NCBI GenBank assembly: GCA_024644505.1
Contig: JAHEHQ010000007.1
Location: 1-17,940, forward strand
Direction: 5' to 3'
Source: Gammaproteobacteria bacterium
GTDB lineage: Bacteria > Pseudomonadota > Gammaproteobacteria > Chromatiales > Chromatiaceae
DNA: 17,940 nt
The notes below the pieces were generated by a model. The model searched no databases, was not told where the DNA came from, and saw only the letters and a program-made list of their open reading frames with translations. The translations under genes and the position numbers were made by a program. Within the stretch, counting starts at the first letter, position 1. The number at the start of each line of letters is the position of its first letter. Positions 1 to 7,771 of the stretch are shown in pieces.

Positions 1-1998
1 GGGATCGATGAGCCCATGGGCTGCTACGACGACCTTGAGCATGCCGATGTCTTTGTGCTCTGGGGTGCCAACATGGCCGAGATGCACCCGATCCTCTGGT
101 CGCGTCTTACCGACACGCGGCTGACCAAACCCGGCTGTGAGGTGCACGTGCTCTCCACCTTTGAGCACCGCTGTTACGAGCTGGCGGATAACGGCATGGT
201 TTTCGAACCCCAGACCGATCTGGCCATCCTAAACTACATCGCCAATTACATCATCCAGAACAAGGCCTACAACAAGGAGTTTATCGACAAGAACGTCAAC
301 TTCACCCAGACCGCAACCGATATCGGCTACGGTCTGCGTGCCAATGATCCGCGGGAAAAGGCGGCCAAGAATGCAGGCAGCGGCAAGCTGAGCAAGATCA
401 GTTTTGAGGAGTACGCCAAGTCGGTCGAGCCCTATACGCTGGAGTACACATCCAAGCTCTCGAAGGTTCCGAAGGAAAAACTGGAGAGACTGGCCAAGGC
501 CTACGCCGATCCCAAAAAGAAAGTCGCCTCCTACTGGACCATGGGCTTTAATCAGCACACCCGCGGCGTCTGGGTCAACGGCCTTTGCTACAACGTGCAT
601 CTGCTGATGGGCAAGATCTCCGAGCCCGGCAACAGCCCCTTCTCTCTCACCGGCCAGCCTTCCGCCTGTGGTACGGCACGGGAAGTGGGTACCTTTACCC
701 ACCGCCTGCCTGCCGACCTGGTAACGAAGAAGGATGCCCATTGCAAGTTCGCGGAGAAGGTATGGAAACTGCCTGCAGGCACCATTCCGAGAGCCAACGG
801 AAAGACGGACGACGCCGACCAGACGGACATCAGCGGGAAACCGATGGGCAAAACCCTGATCCATGCGGTCGCCATGCATCGCGCCCTCAAGGACGGCAAG
901 ATGAACTGCTTCTGGGTGCAGTGCAACAACAACATGCAGGCCGCGGCGAACATGAACGATGAATCTCTTCCCGGCTGGCGCAACCCGGAAAACTTCGTCG
1001 CCGTGACCGACCCCTACCCAACGGTTTCGGCCATGGCCGCCGATCTGGTGTTGCCCACCGCCATGTGGATCGAGAAGGAGGGTGCCTACGGCAATGCCGA
1101 GCGCCGCACCCAGTTCTGGCGCCAGCAGGTGAAGGCGCCGGGTGAGGCCAAGTCCGACCTCTGGCAGATCATGGAGTTTTCAAAGTACGTCAAGGTGGAG
1201 GATGTCTGGCCGGAGGATCTCATCGCCAAGAAGCCGGAATATGCCGGCAAGACCCTTTACGAAGTGCTCTATGTCAACGGTCAGGTCGACAAGTTCCCGG
1301 TCGAACAGGTCACCGACGATCGCGGCAACAAGTACCACAACGACGAGTCCGAACACTTCGGCTTCTACGTACAGAAGGGTATGTTCGAGGAATACCGCTT
1401 GTTCAACTCAGTTGAGGGTATTCCGAAGAAAGGCCATGAGATGGCGCCCTTCGAGGCCTATCACAAGGCACGCGGTCTCCGCTGGCCGGTGATCGACGGC
1501 AAGGAGACCCTGTGGCGCTTCCGCGAGGGTTATGACCCCCATGTGGCCAAGGGTGAGGGTGTCAGATTCTACGGCAAGCCGGACGGCAAGGCCAACATCA
1601 TCAGCGCGCCTTACGAGCCGACCGCCGAACCGCCGGACGGCGAGTATCCGCTCTGGCTGTGCACCGGACGCGTGCTGGAGCACTGGCATTCCGGCTCCAT
1701 GACCCGCCGCGTGCCTGAACTCTACCGCGCGGTGCCGGATGCGGTGGTGTTCATGCACAAGAAGGATGCCAAGAAGTACAGGCTGCGCAACGGGGGATTG
1801 GCAAAGATCTCCTCCCGCCGCGGCGAAATCGTCTGCCGTGTCGAAACCCGTGGCCGCAACCGTTGTCCCGAGGGACTGGTATTCATCCCCTGGTTCGATG
1901 CGAGCCGACTGGTCAACAAGCTGACACTGGATCAGACCGATCCGATCTCGAAAGAGACGGATTACAAAAAGTGTGCGGTGAAGATCAGTAAGGCATAA
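1..1998 (+). CDS. napA: Periplasmic nitrate reductase catalytic subunit NapA (5' truncated by window edge)
   Basis: NapA is the Mo-bis-MGD subunit that reduces nitrate to nitrite in the periplasm, taking electrons from NapB. The frame is open from base 1 (GIDEP before the first Met at 16), so about 190 N-terminal residues are outside the window, including the Tat signal and the [4Fe-4S] cysteines. The 665 visible residues follow E. coli NapA closely as I remember it: DEPMGCYDDLEHADVFVLWG, TMGFNQHTRGVW, LTGQPSACGTAREVGTF, EKEGAYGNAERRTQFWRQQV, TGRVLEHWHSGSMTRRVPEL, and the C-terminal LTLDQTDPISKETD. One difference is about 19 extra residues after GTIPRANGK (near 790-860). The gene is first in the visible nap operon, 92 nt before napG. 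The family assignment is very secure; a start inside the window would be wrong. Confidence 0.97.
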   Translation, partial: GIDEPMGCYDDLEHADVFVLWGANMAEMHPILWSRLTDTRLTKPGCEVHVLSTFEHRCYELADNGMVFEPQTDLAILNYIANYIIQNKAYNKEFIDKNVNFTQTATDIGYGLRANDPREKAAKNAGSGKLSKISFEEYAKSVEPYTLEYTSKLSKVPKEKLERLAKAYADPKKKVASYWTMGFNQHTRGVWVNGLCYNVHLLMGKISEPGNSPFSLTGQPSACGTAREVGTFTHRLPADLVTKKDAHCKFAEKVWKLPAGTIPRANGKTDDADQTDISGKPMGKTLIHAVAMHRALKDGKMNCFWVQCNNNMQAAANMNDESLPGWRNPENFVAVTDPYPTVSAMAADLVLPTAMWIEKEGAYGNAERRTQFWRQQVKAPGEAKSDLWQIMEFSKYVKVEDVWPEDLIAKKPEYAGKTLYEVLYVNGQVDKFPVEQVTDDRGNKYHNDESEHFGFYVQKGMFEEYRLFNSVEGIPKKGHEMAPFEAYHKARGLRWPVIDGKETLWRFREGYDPHVAKGEGVRFYGKPDGKANIISAPYEPTAEPPDGEYPLWLCTGRVLEHWHSGSMTRRVPELYRAVPDAVVFMHKKDAKKYRLRNGGLAKISSRRGEIVCRVETRGRNRCPEGLVFIPWFDASRLVNKLTLDQTDPISKETDYKKCAVKISKA

Positions 1999-2012
1999 GA
2001 GGCAGGGATCCG

Positions 2013-2037
2013 CGGCCCGGCGGTTAATGCCGGGCCG
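2013..2037 (+). other. Intercistronic stem-loop between napA and napG
   Basis: A perfect 9-bp GC-only stem (CGGCCCGGC at 2013-2021, GCCGGGCCG at 2029-2037) encloses a 7-nt loop, 14 nt after the napA stop. No T-run follows, so it is not a standard intrinsic terminator. A role in mRNA processing or in protecting the napA 3' end is inference. Confidence 0.55.
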
Positions 2038-2090
2038 GGGTCTCGAAGTGGAAGACAGACGATACCGGATCGATAGAGATCAGTAACGGA

Positions 2091-2960
2091 ATGGCTGGTT
2101 CAGGTAAGGGCAAAGGCAGAGGCGTGAACCGCCGGCAGTTTGTGGGCAATCTGCTCAGAACAGCCTGTGGGGTTGGCCTGATGGGCATGGGGCTTGGCAT
2201 GTATTCCAGGCAGGCCTCGTCACTGCCCGCCATGGCAATTCGTCCGCCGGGAGCGCTTCCGGAGGAGGAGTTTCTCGGTGCCTGCATCCGTTGCGGCTTG
2301 TGCGTGCGGGACTGTCCGTACGATATCCTCAAGCTGGGGCAACTGGGTGACGAAGTGGTGGCGGGGACGCCTTATTTCACCGCCCGCACCGGCCCCTGTG
2401 AAATGTGCGAGGATATCCCCTGTATCCCGGCCTGCCCGACCAACGCCCTGGACCACGAGCTCACCGACATCAACGAGTCCCGCATGGGATTGGCCGTGGT
2501 GGTGGACCAGGAGACCTGCATAGCCTTTCTCGGCCTGCGCTGTGAGGTTTGCTTCAACGTCTGCCCGATCCGTGGTGATGCCATCACGCTCGACTATCAG
2601 CACAATACCCGCTCCGGGAAGCATGCCCTGTTCATTCCGGTCGTGCACTCGGACGCCTGTACCGGCTGCGGTCTGTGCGAAAAAGCCTGCATCCTGGATG
2701 AAGCGGCGATCAAGGTCTTCCCGACCCATCTGGCGAAGGGAGAACTGGGCAAACACTACCGTATCGGCTGGGAGGAGAAGGAAAAGAGCGGAAAGTCGCT
2801 GGTAACGCCGGACGCGGAGCACCAATACAATCTGCCGGAAGGCGTGCGCTACGACCTGCAGGGCAAGGGGTTGATCATCGAGTCGGAGGAGGACAAGAGC
2901 GAACTGCCGGTTTCCTCCAACCCGTTGGATGTGCTCAATCGGGGGTTTGGAGAGCAGTAA
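2091..2960 (+). CDS. napG: Ferredoxin-type protein NapG (MauM/NapG family)
   Basis: NapG is an exported iron-sulfur protein that works with membrane protein NapH to pass quinol electrons towards periplasmic nitrate reductase. The 289-residue product has a Tat motif (NRRQFVG, residues 13-19) followed by a hydrophobic stretch at about 24-36. Four cysteine clusters follow, for four [4Fe-4S] centres: C65/68/71/75, C103/106/111/115, C143/151/154/158 and C190/193/196/200. It is longer than the roughly 230 residues of E. coli NapG, mainly through an acidic C-terminal tail from about residue 225. The ATG at 2091 has only a weak ribosome site but leaves the Tat motif correctly placed. The stop TAA shares its last A with the napH ATG (TAATG), which implies translational coupling. 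Confidence 0.95.
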   Translation: MAGSGKGKGRGVNRRQFVGNLLRTACGVGLMGMGLGMYSRQASSLPAMAIRPPGALPEEEFLGACIRCGLCVRDCPYDILKLGQLGDEVVAGTPYFTARTGPCEMCEDIPCIPACPTNALDHELTDINESRMGLAVVVDQETCIAFLGLRCEVCFNVCPIRGDAITLDYQHNTRSGKHALFIPVVHSDACTGCGLCEKACILDEAAIKVFPTHLAKGELGKHYRIGWEEKEKSGKSLVTPDAEHQYNLPEGVRYDLQGKGLIIESEEDKSELPVSSNPLDVLNRGFGEQ

Positions 2961-3865
2961 TGGCCAGAAAACCAAGACCCGGTAAGGAGGCCACCCGGAC
3001 CAAGGGCTTTCTGAGAGCCCACAAATGGTTGATCCTGAGACGCCTGAGCCAGTTCGGTATCCTCGGGCTTTTTCTGCTCGGGCCGCTGGCCGGTATCTGG
3101 GTTGTGAAGGGAAATCTCGCCTACAGCGAGACCCTGGAGGTGCTGCCCCTGACCGATCCCCATGTCCTGCTGCAGGCGGTTTTGGCCGGGGTGGTTCCCC
3201 ATCTGGACGCGCTGATCGGCGTGGCGATCGTGGTGGTGGTTTACATGATCATCGGGGGCAGGGTCTTCTGTTCCTGGGTCTGCCCCGTCAATCTGGTCAC
3301 CGATCTGGCCTGTTGCACCCGGCGGGCGCTGGATATCCGTTCCAGCACCCTGATCTCCCGCAACAGCCGTTACTGGATGCTGGGACTCACTTTGGTGCTG
3401 CCGCTGGTGACCGGCTCGATCGTCTGGGAACTGGTCAATCCGGTGTCGATGATGTTTCGCGGCATCGTCTTCGGGCTGGGCATGGCCTGGGTGATCCTGC
3501 TCGGAATCTTCCTGTTCGATATATTCGTATCCAAGGAGGGATGGTGTGGCCGTGTGTGCCCGGTGGGTGCCTTCTACAGCCTGCTGGGCAGCAAGAGCCT
3601 GGTGCGGGTGGTGGCGGAGGATCGGGACAAGTGCGATGACTGCATGGACTGTTTCGAGGTCTGCCCCGAAGAGCAGGTGATCCGCCCGGCCCTGAAAGGG
3701 GCAGACAAAGGGATAGGGCCGGTAATCCTTTCCAGTAACTGTACCAACTGCGGGCGTTGTATCGACGTCTGCGCAGAAGATGTCTTCCATTTCGGAAGCC
3801 GATTTGCCAATGAGAAATCCATTGCAGCCGAGACGAAGGAGAGGCCTTTTGTCGACGCGGCTTAA
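2960..3865 (+). CDS. napH: Quinol dehydrogenase ferredoxin subunit NapH
   Basis: NapH is the integral-membrane partner of NapG in quinol oxidation for nitrate reduction. The 301 residues have an N-terminal basic stretch and hydrophobic segments at about 32-50, 84-99, 138-157 and 170-190. Two CxxxCP motifs (C104SWVCP and C196GRVCP) lie at membrane boundaries, as is usual for NapH/NosR-type proteins. The C-terminal cytoplasmic domain has two ferredoxin clusters: C225/228/231/235 and C261/264/267/271. It starts on the last base of the napG stop codon and ends 46 nt before the preferred napB start. Length and motif order match the family. Confidence 0.95.
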   Translation: MARKPRPGKEATRTKGFLRAHKWLILRRLSQFGILGLFLLGPLAGIWVVKGNLAYSETLEVLPLTDPHVLLQAVLAGVVPHLDALIGVAIVVVVYMIIGGRVFCSWVCPVNLVTDLACCTRRALDIRSSTLISRNSRYWMLGLTLVLPLVTGSIVWELVNPVSMMFRGIVFGLGMAWVILLGIFLFDIFVSKEGWCGRVCPVGAFYSLLGSKSLVRVVAEDRDKCDDCMDCFEVCPEEQVIRPALKGADKGIGPVILSSNCTNCGRCIDVCAEDVFHFGSRFANEKSIAAETKERPFVDAA

Positions 3866-3901
3866 TAACCCATACCGGTAATTCCAGATAGAGTCGATGA
3901 C

Positions 3902-3905
3902 GGAG
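3902..3905 (+). promoter_or_regulatory. Ribosome binding site that decides the napB start
   Basis: GGAG lies 6 nt before the ATG at 3912. It falls just downstream of an in-frame upstream ATG at 3897, which itself lacks a good site. This favours 3912 and places the Lys-Lys-Arg of the signal peptide right at the N terminus. Confidence 0.6.
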
Positions 3906-3911
3906 AAAGAG

Positions 3912-4340
3912 ATGAAAAAGAGAATCGTAACCCTTTTAGCAGTCTGTGCGGTGATTTTCACTGGCGGGGCCATTGCGGGTGCCGTTGATTCCCTGCGGAT
4001 GGGGCAGGATCTGCAGGATAATGCCAAGGAGCCGGCGAAGAAGAAGCAGGCGGTGGTACAAGGCGGTATAGAACGCAGCTACAAGATACAGCCGCCCGCT
4101 ATTCCCCATAAGATCGACAAGGACAGGATCGATCTCAAGGCGAATACCTGCATGAACTGCCACAGTGAGAAGACCTACAAGCAGAAAAATGCACCAAAGG
4201 CAGGTGAAAGCCACTACACAGACCGTGACGGCAAAGTCACCGAGACGGTCGCCAGCCGCCGCTATTTCTGCAATCAGTGCCATGCGCCGCAGGTCGTCGC
4301 GGAACCCCTGGTGGAGAACACCTTCCAGGGGGCCAAGTAG
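3912..4340 (+). CDS. napB: Periplasmic nitrate reductase diheme cytochrome c subunit NapB
   Basis: NapB is the periplasmic diheme c-type cytochrome that passes electrons from NapC to NapA. From the ATG at 3912 it is 142 residues: a signal peptide (MKKRIVTLL start, hydrophobic to about residue 24 with AGA before the mature part) and two heme-attachment motifs, C80MNCH and C120NQCH. The segment IQPPAIPHKI (H66) before the first heme and H101 between the hemes are plausible distal iron ligands; that assignment is inference from the family. The alternative start at 3897 adds five residues (MTEKE) with a poorer ribosome site. The gene ends 158 nt before napC. Size and heme spacing are normal for NapB. 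Confidence 0.94.
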   Translation: MKKRIVTLLAVCAVIFTGGAIAGAVDSLRMGQDLQDNAKEPAKKKQAVVQGGIERSYKIQPPAIPHKIDKDRIDLKANTCMNCHSEKTYKQKNAPKAGESHYTDRDGKVTETVASRRYFCNQCHAPQVVAEPLVENTFQGAK

Positions 4341-4363
4341 GGGGCCGGGAGCGCGTCGGATCG

Positions 4364-4381
4364 CGGGAGATTCCCGGTTTT
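4364..4381 (+). terminator. Weak stem-loop plus T4 between napB and napC
   Basis: CGGGA (4364-4368) pairs with TCCCG (4372-4376) and is followed by TTTT (4378-4381). A competing longer-range pairing is CCGGGA at 4345-4350 with TCCCGG at 4372-4377. The stem is short, so this is at most a partial terminator or attenuator lowering napC expression. Confidence 0.3.
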
Positions 4382-4498
4382 GCCACGAGGATCCCCGTGA
4401 TCGGGCCGGTTCACTGCGAACCTCGTTTGCAGTCAACTCCGGCTCGGCTATCGGTGGTTTTTTTGGGTTGTTAACATCACGAAGTAAGGATTGTAATC

Positions 4499-5086
4499 AT
4501 GGCTACGGGTGCGAAAAAAGGGGTTCTGGGTCTGCTGGTGATCGGGATCGTGGGCGGTATTGTCCTTTGGGGTGGTTTCAACTGGGCAATGGACATGACC
4601 AATACGGAGAAATTCTGTATCTCATGCCATGAGATGAAGGCGACGCCTTTTGCGGAACTGGAGGAGACGGTGCACTTCACCAACAGAACCGGGGTGAGGG
4701 CAACCTGCCCGGACTGCCATGTGCCCCGGCCCTGGATCCACAAAATCGTCCGCAAGATACAGGCATCCAACGAGTTGTATCACCACTTCGTGACAGGCGA
4801 CGTCGATACACCCGAGAAATACGAGGCGAAGCGCATGGAACTGGCCCAGCACGTCTGGGCATCCATGAAAAAGACCGATTCCAGAGAGTGCCGCAACTGC
4901 CACAAGTTCCAGTCCATGGACCTGGAGAAACAGGAGTCACGGGGGGCGGATGCCCATGATCCTTATTACTGGGAGGCCGTAGACGGCAAGGAACCCAGCT
5001 ATACCTGCATCGACTGCCACAAGGGTATCGCCCACGCGCTGCCGGAGGGATTCGATCCCACCTGGAACACCCCGGGCGAAGGCTGA
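4499..5086 (+). CDS. napC: Tetraheme c-type cytochrome NapC (NapC/NirT family)
   Basis: NapC is a membrane-anchored quinol dehydrogenase that hands electrons to NapB in the periplasm. The 195-residue protein has one N-terminal transmembrane anchor (about residues 9-29) and four CxxCH heme sites at C40ISCH, C70PDCH, C131RNCH and C170IDCH. After the first heme comes EM, the conserved Met region of the family. AAGGA at 4486-4490, 8 nt before the ATG, is a good ribosome site. The 158-nt gap before it (4341-4498) has a weak hairpin and a T7 run near 4458-4464 but no convincing promoter. Length is typical (about 200 residues). The genes around it assign it to nitrate rather than nitrite or TMAO reduction. 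Confidence 0.94.
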   Translation: MATGAKKGVLGLLVIGIVGGIVLWGGFNWAMDMTNTEKFCISCHEMKATPFAELEETVHFTNRTGVRATCPDCHVPRPWIHKIVRKIQASNELYHHFVTGDVDTPEKYEAKRMELAQHVWASMKKTDSRECRNCHKFQSMDLEKQESRGADAHDPYYWEAVDGKEPSYTCIDCHKGIAHALPEGFDPTWNTPGEG

Positions 5087-5163
5087 GTTCAGTCATAAAC
5101 CCCAATAGAGCCTGAGCGAAATCCGGGCGAAGAATTCCGGAGCTTCCTCAAGGTTTATGTATG

Positions 5164-5189
5164 GCCTGACAGCCGATCGGCTGTCAGGC
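5164..5189. repeat. Perfect 26-bp palindrome between napC and moaA
   Basis: The half GCCTGACAGCC is followed by a GATC centre and its exact reverse complement. As RNA it folds into an 11-bp stem with a GATC tetraloop. It lies 77 nt after the napC stop and 57 nt before moaA. Only scattered Ts follow (TATTGCATT), so it could be a weak terminator for the nap operon or a protein-binding dyad upstream of moaA. Confidence 0.65.
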
Positions 5190-5246
5190 TATTGCATTCC
5201 TGACGGCAAGAGAGAAAAATCCTGACAAACAGTTTGGAAACACTGC

Positions 5247-6227
5247 ATGGCTGACCTGATAGACCCTTTTGGACGTAAAGTAGAATATCTGCGGCTTTCC
5301 GTGACAGACCGCTGCGATTTTCGCTGCTTCTATTGTATTCCCAAGGGTTTCAAGGAATTCACGGAATCGGAGAACAGGCTGGCGCTCGAAGAGCATGTGC
5401 GTCTGATCCGGTTGTTCGGCGAGCTCGGGGTGGACAAGATCCGGCTTACCGGCGGGGAACCCCTGGTTCGGCAGGATATCGTGGAAATGGTGCGCCGTAT
5501 CGGGGCACTGCCGGGGATCAGCGACCTCTCCATGAGTACCAATGCCTCCAGACTGGCCGGCTGTGCCCGGGAGCTGAAAGAGGCCGGCATCGGACGCATC
5601 AATGTCAGCCTGGATTCCCTGAATCCCGAACTGTTCCGCAGGATCACCCGGGGCAACCTGGACCGGGTGATCGAGGGTCTGATGGCTGCCAGGGATGCAG
5701 ATATTCACCCGGTAAAGATCAACATGGTTGTCATGAAGGACCTCAATCTGGGAGAGGTCGGGGACATGGTTGATTTCTGTATCGCCAACCGGTTTACCCT
5801 TCGTTTCATAGAGACCATGCCCGTGGGTGCGGGCGGTCAAAAGGCAAGGGACAGTTACGTGAGCCTGGACGAGGTCCGCCGAACACTGGAAAAGAGGTTC
5901 GAGTTCGAGCCTTCCAGGATGAAGGGCGCCGGACCGGCAAAGTATCTCCGTGTCAAGGGCGAGAGACTTAAGATTGGCTTCATTACACCCATGTCCCGTC
6001 ATTTCTGCGAGAGCTGCAACCGCGTGAGACTCTCATCCGAGGGCACGCTCTATCTCTGTCTGGGCCAGCAGGACAAACTTGAGCTACGACCCTTGTTGAG
6101 GCAAGGTGCAACCGATCCGGAACTCAAGGCGGCGATCATCGAAGCGATCGCCAGAAAGCCCGAAAAGCACGAATTCAACACCCGGCCGGATCAGATCGTA
6201 CGTGTCATGTCCATGACCGGTGGTTGA
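5247..6227 (+). CDS. moaA: GTP 3',8-cyclase MoaA (molybdenum cofactor biosynthesis)
   Basis: MoaA is the radical-SAM enzyme that, with MoaC, turns GTP into cyclic pyranopterin monophosphate, the first step of molybdopterin synthesis. The 326-residue protein has the radical-SAM cluster C23-x3-C27-x2-C30, the SAM-binding GGEP at residues 69-72, a second C-terminal [4Fe-4S] cluster (C254, C257, C271) that binds the GTP-derived substrate, and the essential C-terminal Gly-Gly (SMTGG end). GGAAA lies about 8 nt before the ATG. It follows napC on the same strand across a 160-nt gap containing a strong palindrome, so it may be co-transcribed or have its own promoter. Its position fits supplying Mo cofactor to NapA. 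Confidence 0.96.
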   Translation: MADLIDPFGRKVEYLRLSVTDRCDFRCFYCIPKGFKEFTESENRLALEEHVRLIRLFGELGVDKIRLTGGEPLVRQDIVEMVRRIGALPGISDLSMSTNASRLAGCARELKEAGIGRINVSLDSLNPELFRRITRGNLDRVIEGLMAARDADIHPVKINMVVMKDLNLGEVGDMVDFCIANRFTLRFIETMPVGAGGQKARDSYVSLDEVRRTLEKRFEFEPSRMKGAGPAKYLRVKGERLKIGFITPMSRHFCESCNRVRLSSEGTLYLCLGQQDKLELRPLLRQGATDPELKAAIIEAIARKPEKHEFNTRPDQIVRVMSMTGG

Positions 6228-6286
6228 CCCGGGGTTTATCCTAACTCCATTCTGGTTGGACTTGACCGCCCGGTACTGTGGGTCGA

Positions 6287-6952
6287 TTAGTTTGTTTGTG
6301 TTTCGAGCGGCTCGAGTAATTCGTTGAACCGGGCAGGCATCACATACTGGAAAACCTCTCTGCCGTCAGGATTCACGGCGATGTCCAGGCCCCGGTCCGG
6401 ATAGAGCCAGTGGGTGATGCCGGTGGCCTCCACAATTTGGCGCGCCGGCTCGCCGAATCTTGCCGCGATGAGATCAGGCTCAAGATTGGTACCGGGAATA
6501 TAGGTAATGTGAGTCACCCGGGCATCACCCAGCAGATCGAGATCGGGCTGTGCAAGCTCGACTTTTCTGGTGCCGTCCCCCAACTGACTGATTCGCAGAC
6601 CTCTGTCGTAAAGTTGCTCTGCAGTTGCCTGGTTGACCTCCAGACTGAAAACCATGTCGGCGCGTATACTATCCAGGTAGAGCCCCTTGAAATAGGTCTC
6701 AAAGTAGAATCGCGGCTCCGGCGAAACAAAAAGATTGGTCTTTCCCTGTTCCTGAAAGGCCTCCTGGGCCTCCGCCAGGGTGCTTCTCCCCAGGGTTAAG
6801 CCGAATACCGTCGAATAACCCATCTCGTCCACCTGAATCAGCCAGGGCAGCCGGGGATGCTCATCTACGGTGCGGCCTCCGGGGAGCAGGATAGCCAGTG
6901 CAACGGCGCTCAATGCCGCAATGAAAACGCTGAGAAAGATTTTTCTTTCCAT
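6287..6952 (-). CDS. Conserved hypothetical membrane-anchored protein
   Basis: I do not recognise a named family. The 221 residues start with a short basic N terminus and one hydrophobic segment (about 6-24), so the protein is probably anchored in the inner membrane or exported. The rest reads as a soluble periplasmic domain without cysteines or heme motifs. Recognisable stretches are PWLIQVDEMG then VFGLTLGRSTLAEAQEAF (near residues 36-67), and ITHWLYPDRGLDIAVNPDGR near the C terminus. A long clean frame, sensible composition and convergent placement with moaA (59 nt apart) support a real gene. The bases before the ATG at 6952 show no clear ribosome site, so the start is less certain. Any role in nitrate reduction would be guesswork. 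Confidence 0.75.
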   Translation of the reverse strand: MERKIFLSVFIAALSAVALAILLPGGRTVDEHPRLPWLIQVDEMGYSTVFGLTLGRSTLAEAQEAFQEQGKTNLFVSPEPRFYFETYFKGLYLDSIRADMVFSLEVNQATAEQLYDRGLRISQLGDGTRKVELAQPDLDLLGDARVTHITYIPGTNLEPDLIAARFGEPARQIVEATGITHWLYPDRGLDIAVNPDGREVFQYVMPARFNELLEPLETQTN

Positions 6953-7246
6953 GGGGTTGATACTCGGAGGCTGTTAACGGCCCCTTTATTCCGGTGTTGA
7001 CGATTATCATCGCCGGACCGGGTGACAACTGCTACTTTACTCGCAGCAATCATCGGTGGAAAATTACGGAATTTCAATGGGTAACACACTTTGGTTTATC
7101 ACTGTTCTCAGAGACCAGCCCTGGATCGGGTTTTTGATCGGCCGGTGTCGAGAACCCCTCGGAGAAAACATTTGGCATAAAATAGTATCATTCCCGATCT
7201 CCTCGGATTTAAGCAGTACTTCGTTGCGCCTTGCCCGGGTCTGATA
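6953..7246. other. 294-bp intergenic stretch, no convincing gene
   Basis: This gap lies between the divergently read genes at 6952 and 7247. Open frames of 62 codons (plus, 7056-7244) and 77 codons (minus, into 7297) exist but lack ribosome sites, family resemblance or coding-like composition. A TTGACG at 6997-7002 has no -10 partner at a proper distance. It presumably holds promoters for both flanking genes. Confidence 0.5.
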
Positions 7247-7771
7247 ATGATATTTGAAATAACAGAAGAAGAGAGTCATAAAGCCAAGATTCCACATGAG
7301 ATATTCTTAACCAACCTTGTAGGTAACCATATCCTGTGGTTCATTGCGTCGCTGGGGGTTGCCGGTTCCTATTTACAACCGCTGCTCCTTGTGCCGGTTA
7401 TATCTGTTGCGACGCTGATCTACATACTCTGGCGTGCGCGCCGATCCCGGCAACGAGACAGCTGGTATGTGATGTGCCACTGGCAGATGTGCGCCAAGCG
7501 CAGCCGTCTGTTCATTCTGATGCTGACACTTTTAGCCGTTGTTTCGGGACTGGGCTGGATAGCACATACCCAGCTGGGAATGATGAAAGAGGCGGTTTAC
7601 GCTCTGGTGGGAGGACTGGGAATCCTCCCGGTCATGGTCACGGTCCTGGTGCTCATTCTCATGGAGTCTGACGGCCTTCATCAGGCAGCCCTGCACAAGC
7701 TGCCCGAATCGGTCGTCAAGCGGTTTCCCGATGGCGAAATGCCCGCGATCATCGAGGAACTAAAGGATTAA
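7247..7771 (+). CDS. Hypothetical integral membrane protein with four predicted helices
   Basis: The 174-residue product has hydrophobic segments at about 28-41, 44-62, 87-107 and 115-139, with a soluble acidic N terminus (MIFEITEEES) and a charged C-terminal tail. Between the second and third helices is a basic loop, RARRSRQRDSWYVMCHWQ followed by MCAKRSR, with two cysteines and a histidine (C77, H78, C82). This pattern could bind metal or be redox-active, but I cannot assign it. I recognise no named domain. The start lacks a strong ribosome site. Its 3' end overlaps the convergent DUF498 gene by 12 bp (7760-7771). Confidence 0.72.
   Translation: MIFEITEEESHKAKIPHEIFLTNLVGNHILWFIASLGVAGSYLQPLLLVPVISVATLIYILWRARRSRQRDSWYVMCHWQMCAKRSRLFILMLTLLAVVSGLGWIAHTQLGMMKEAVYALVGGLGILPVMVTVLVLILMESDGLHQAALHKLPESVVKRFPDGEMPAIIEELKD

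Noticed and set aside
2849..4027. 392-codon minus-strand frame opposite napH
   Set aside because: Long only because of high GC. The plus strand codes for an unmistakable NapH, and the antisense product is low-complexity His/Gln-rich.
7056..7244. 62-codon plus-strand frame before the membrane protein
   Set aside because: No ribosome site, no family pattern and unlikely composition; better read as intergenic.
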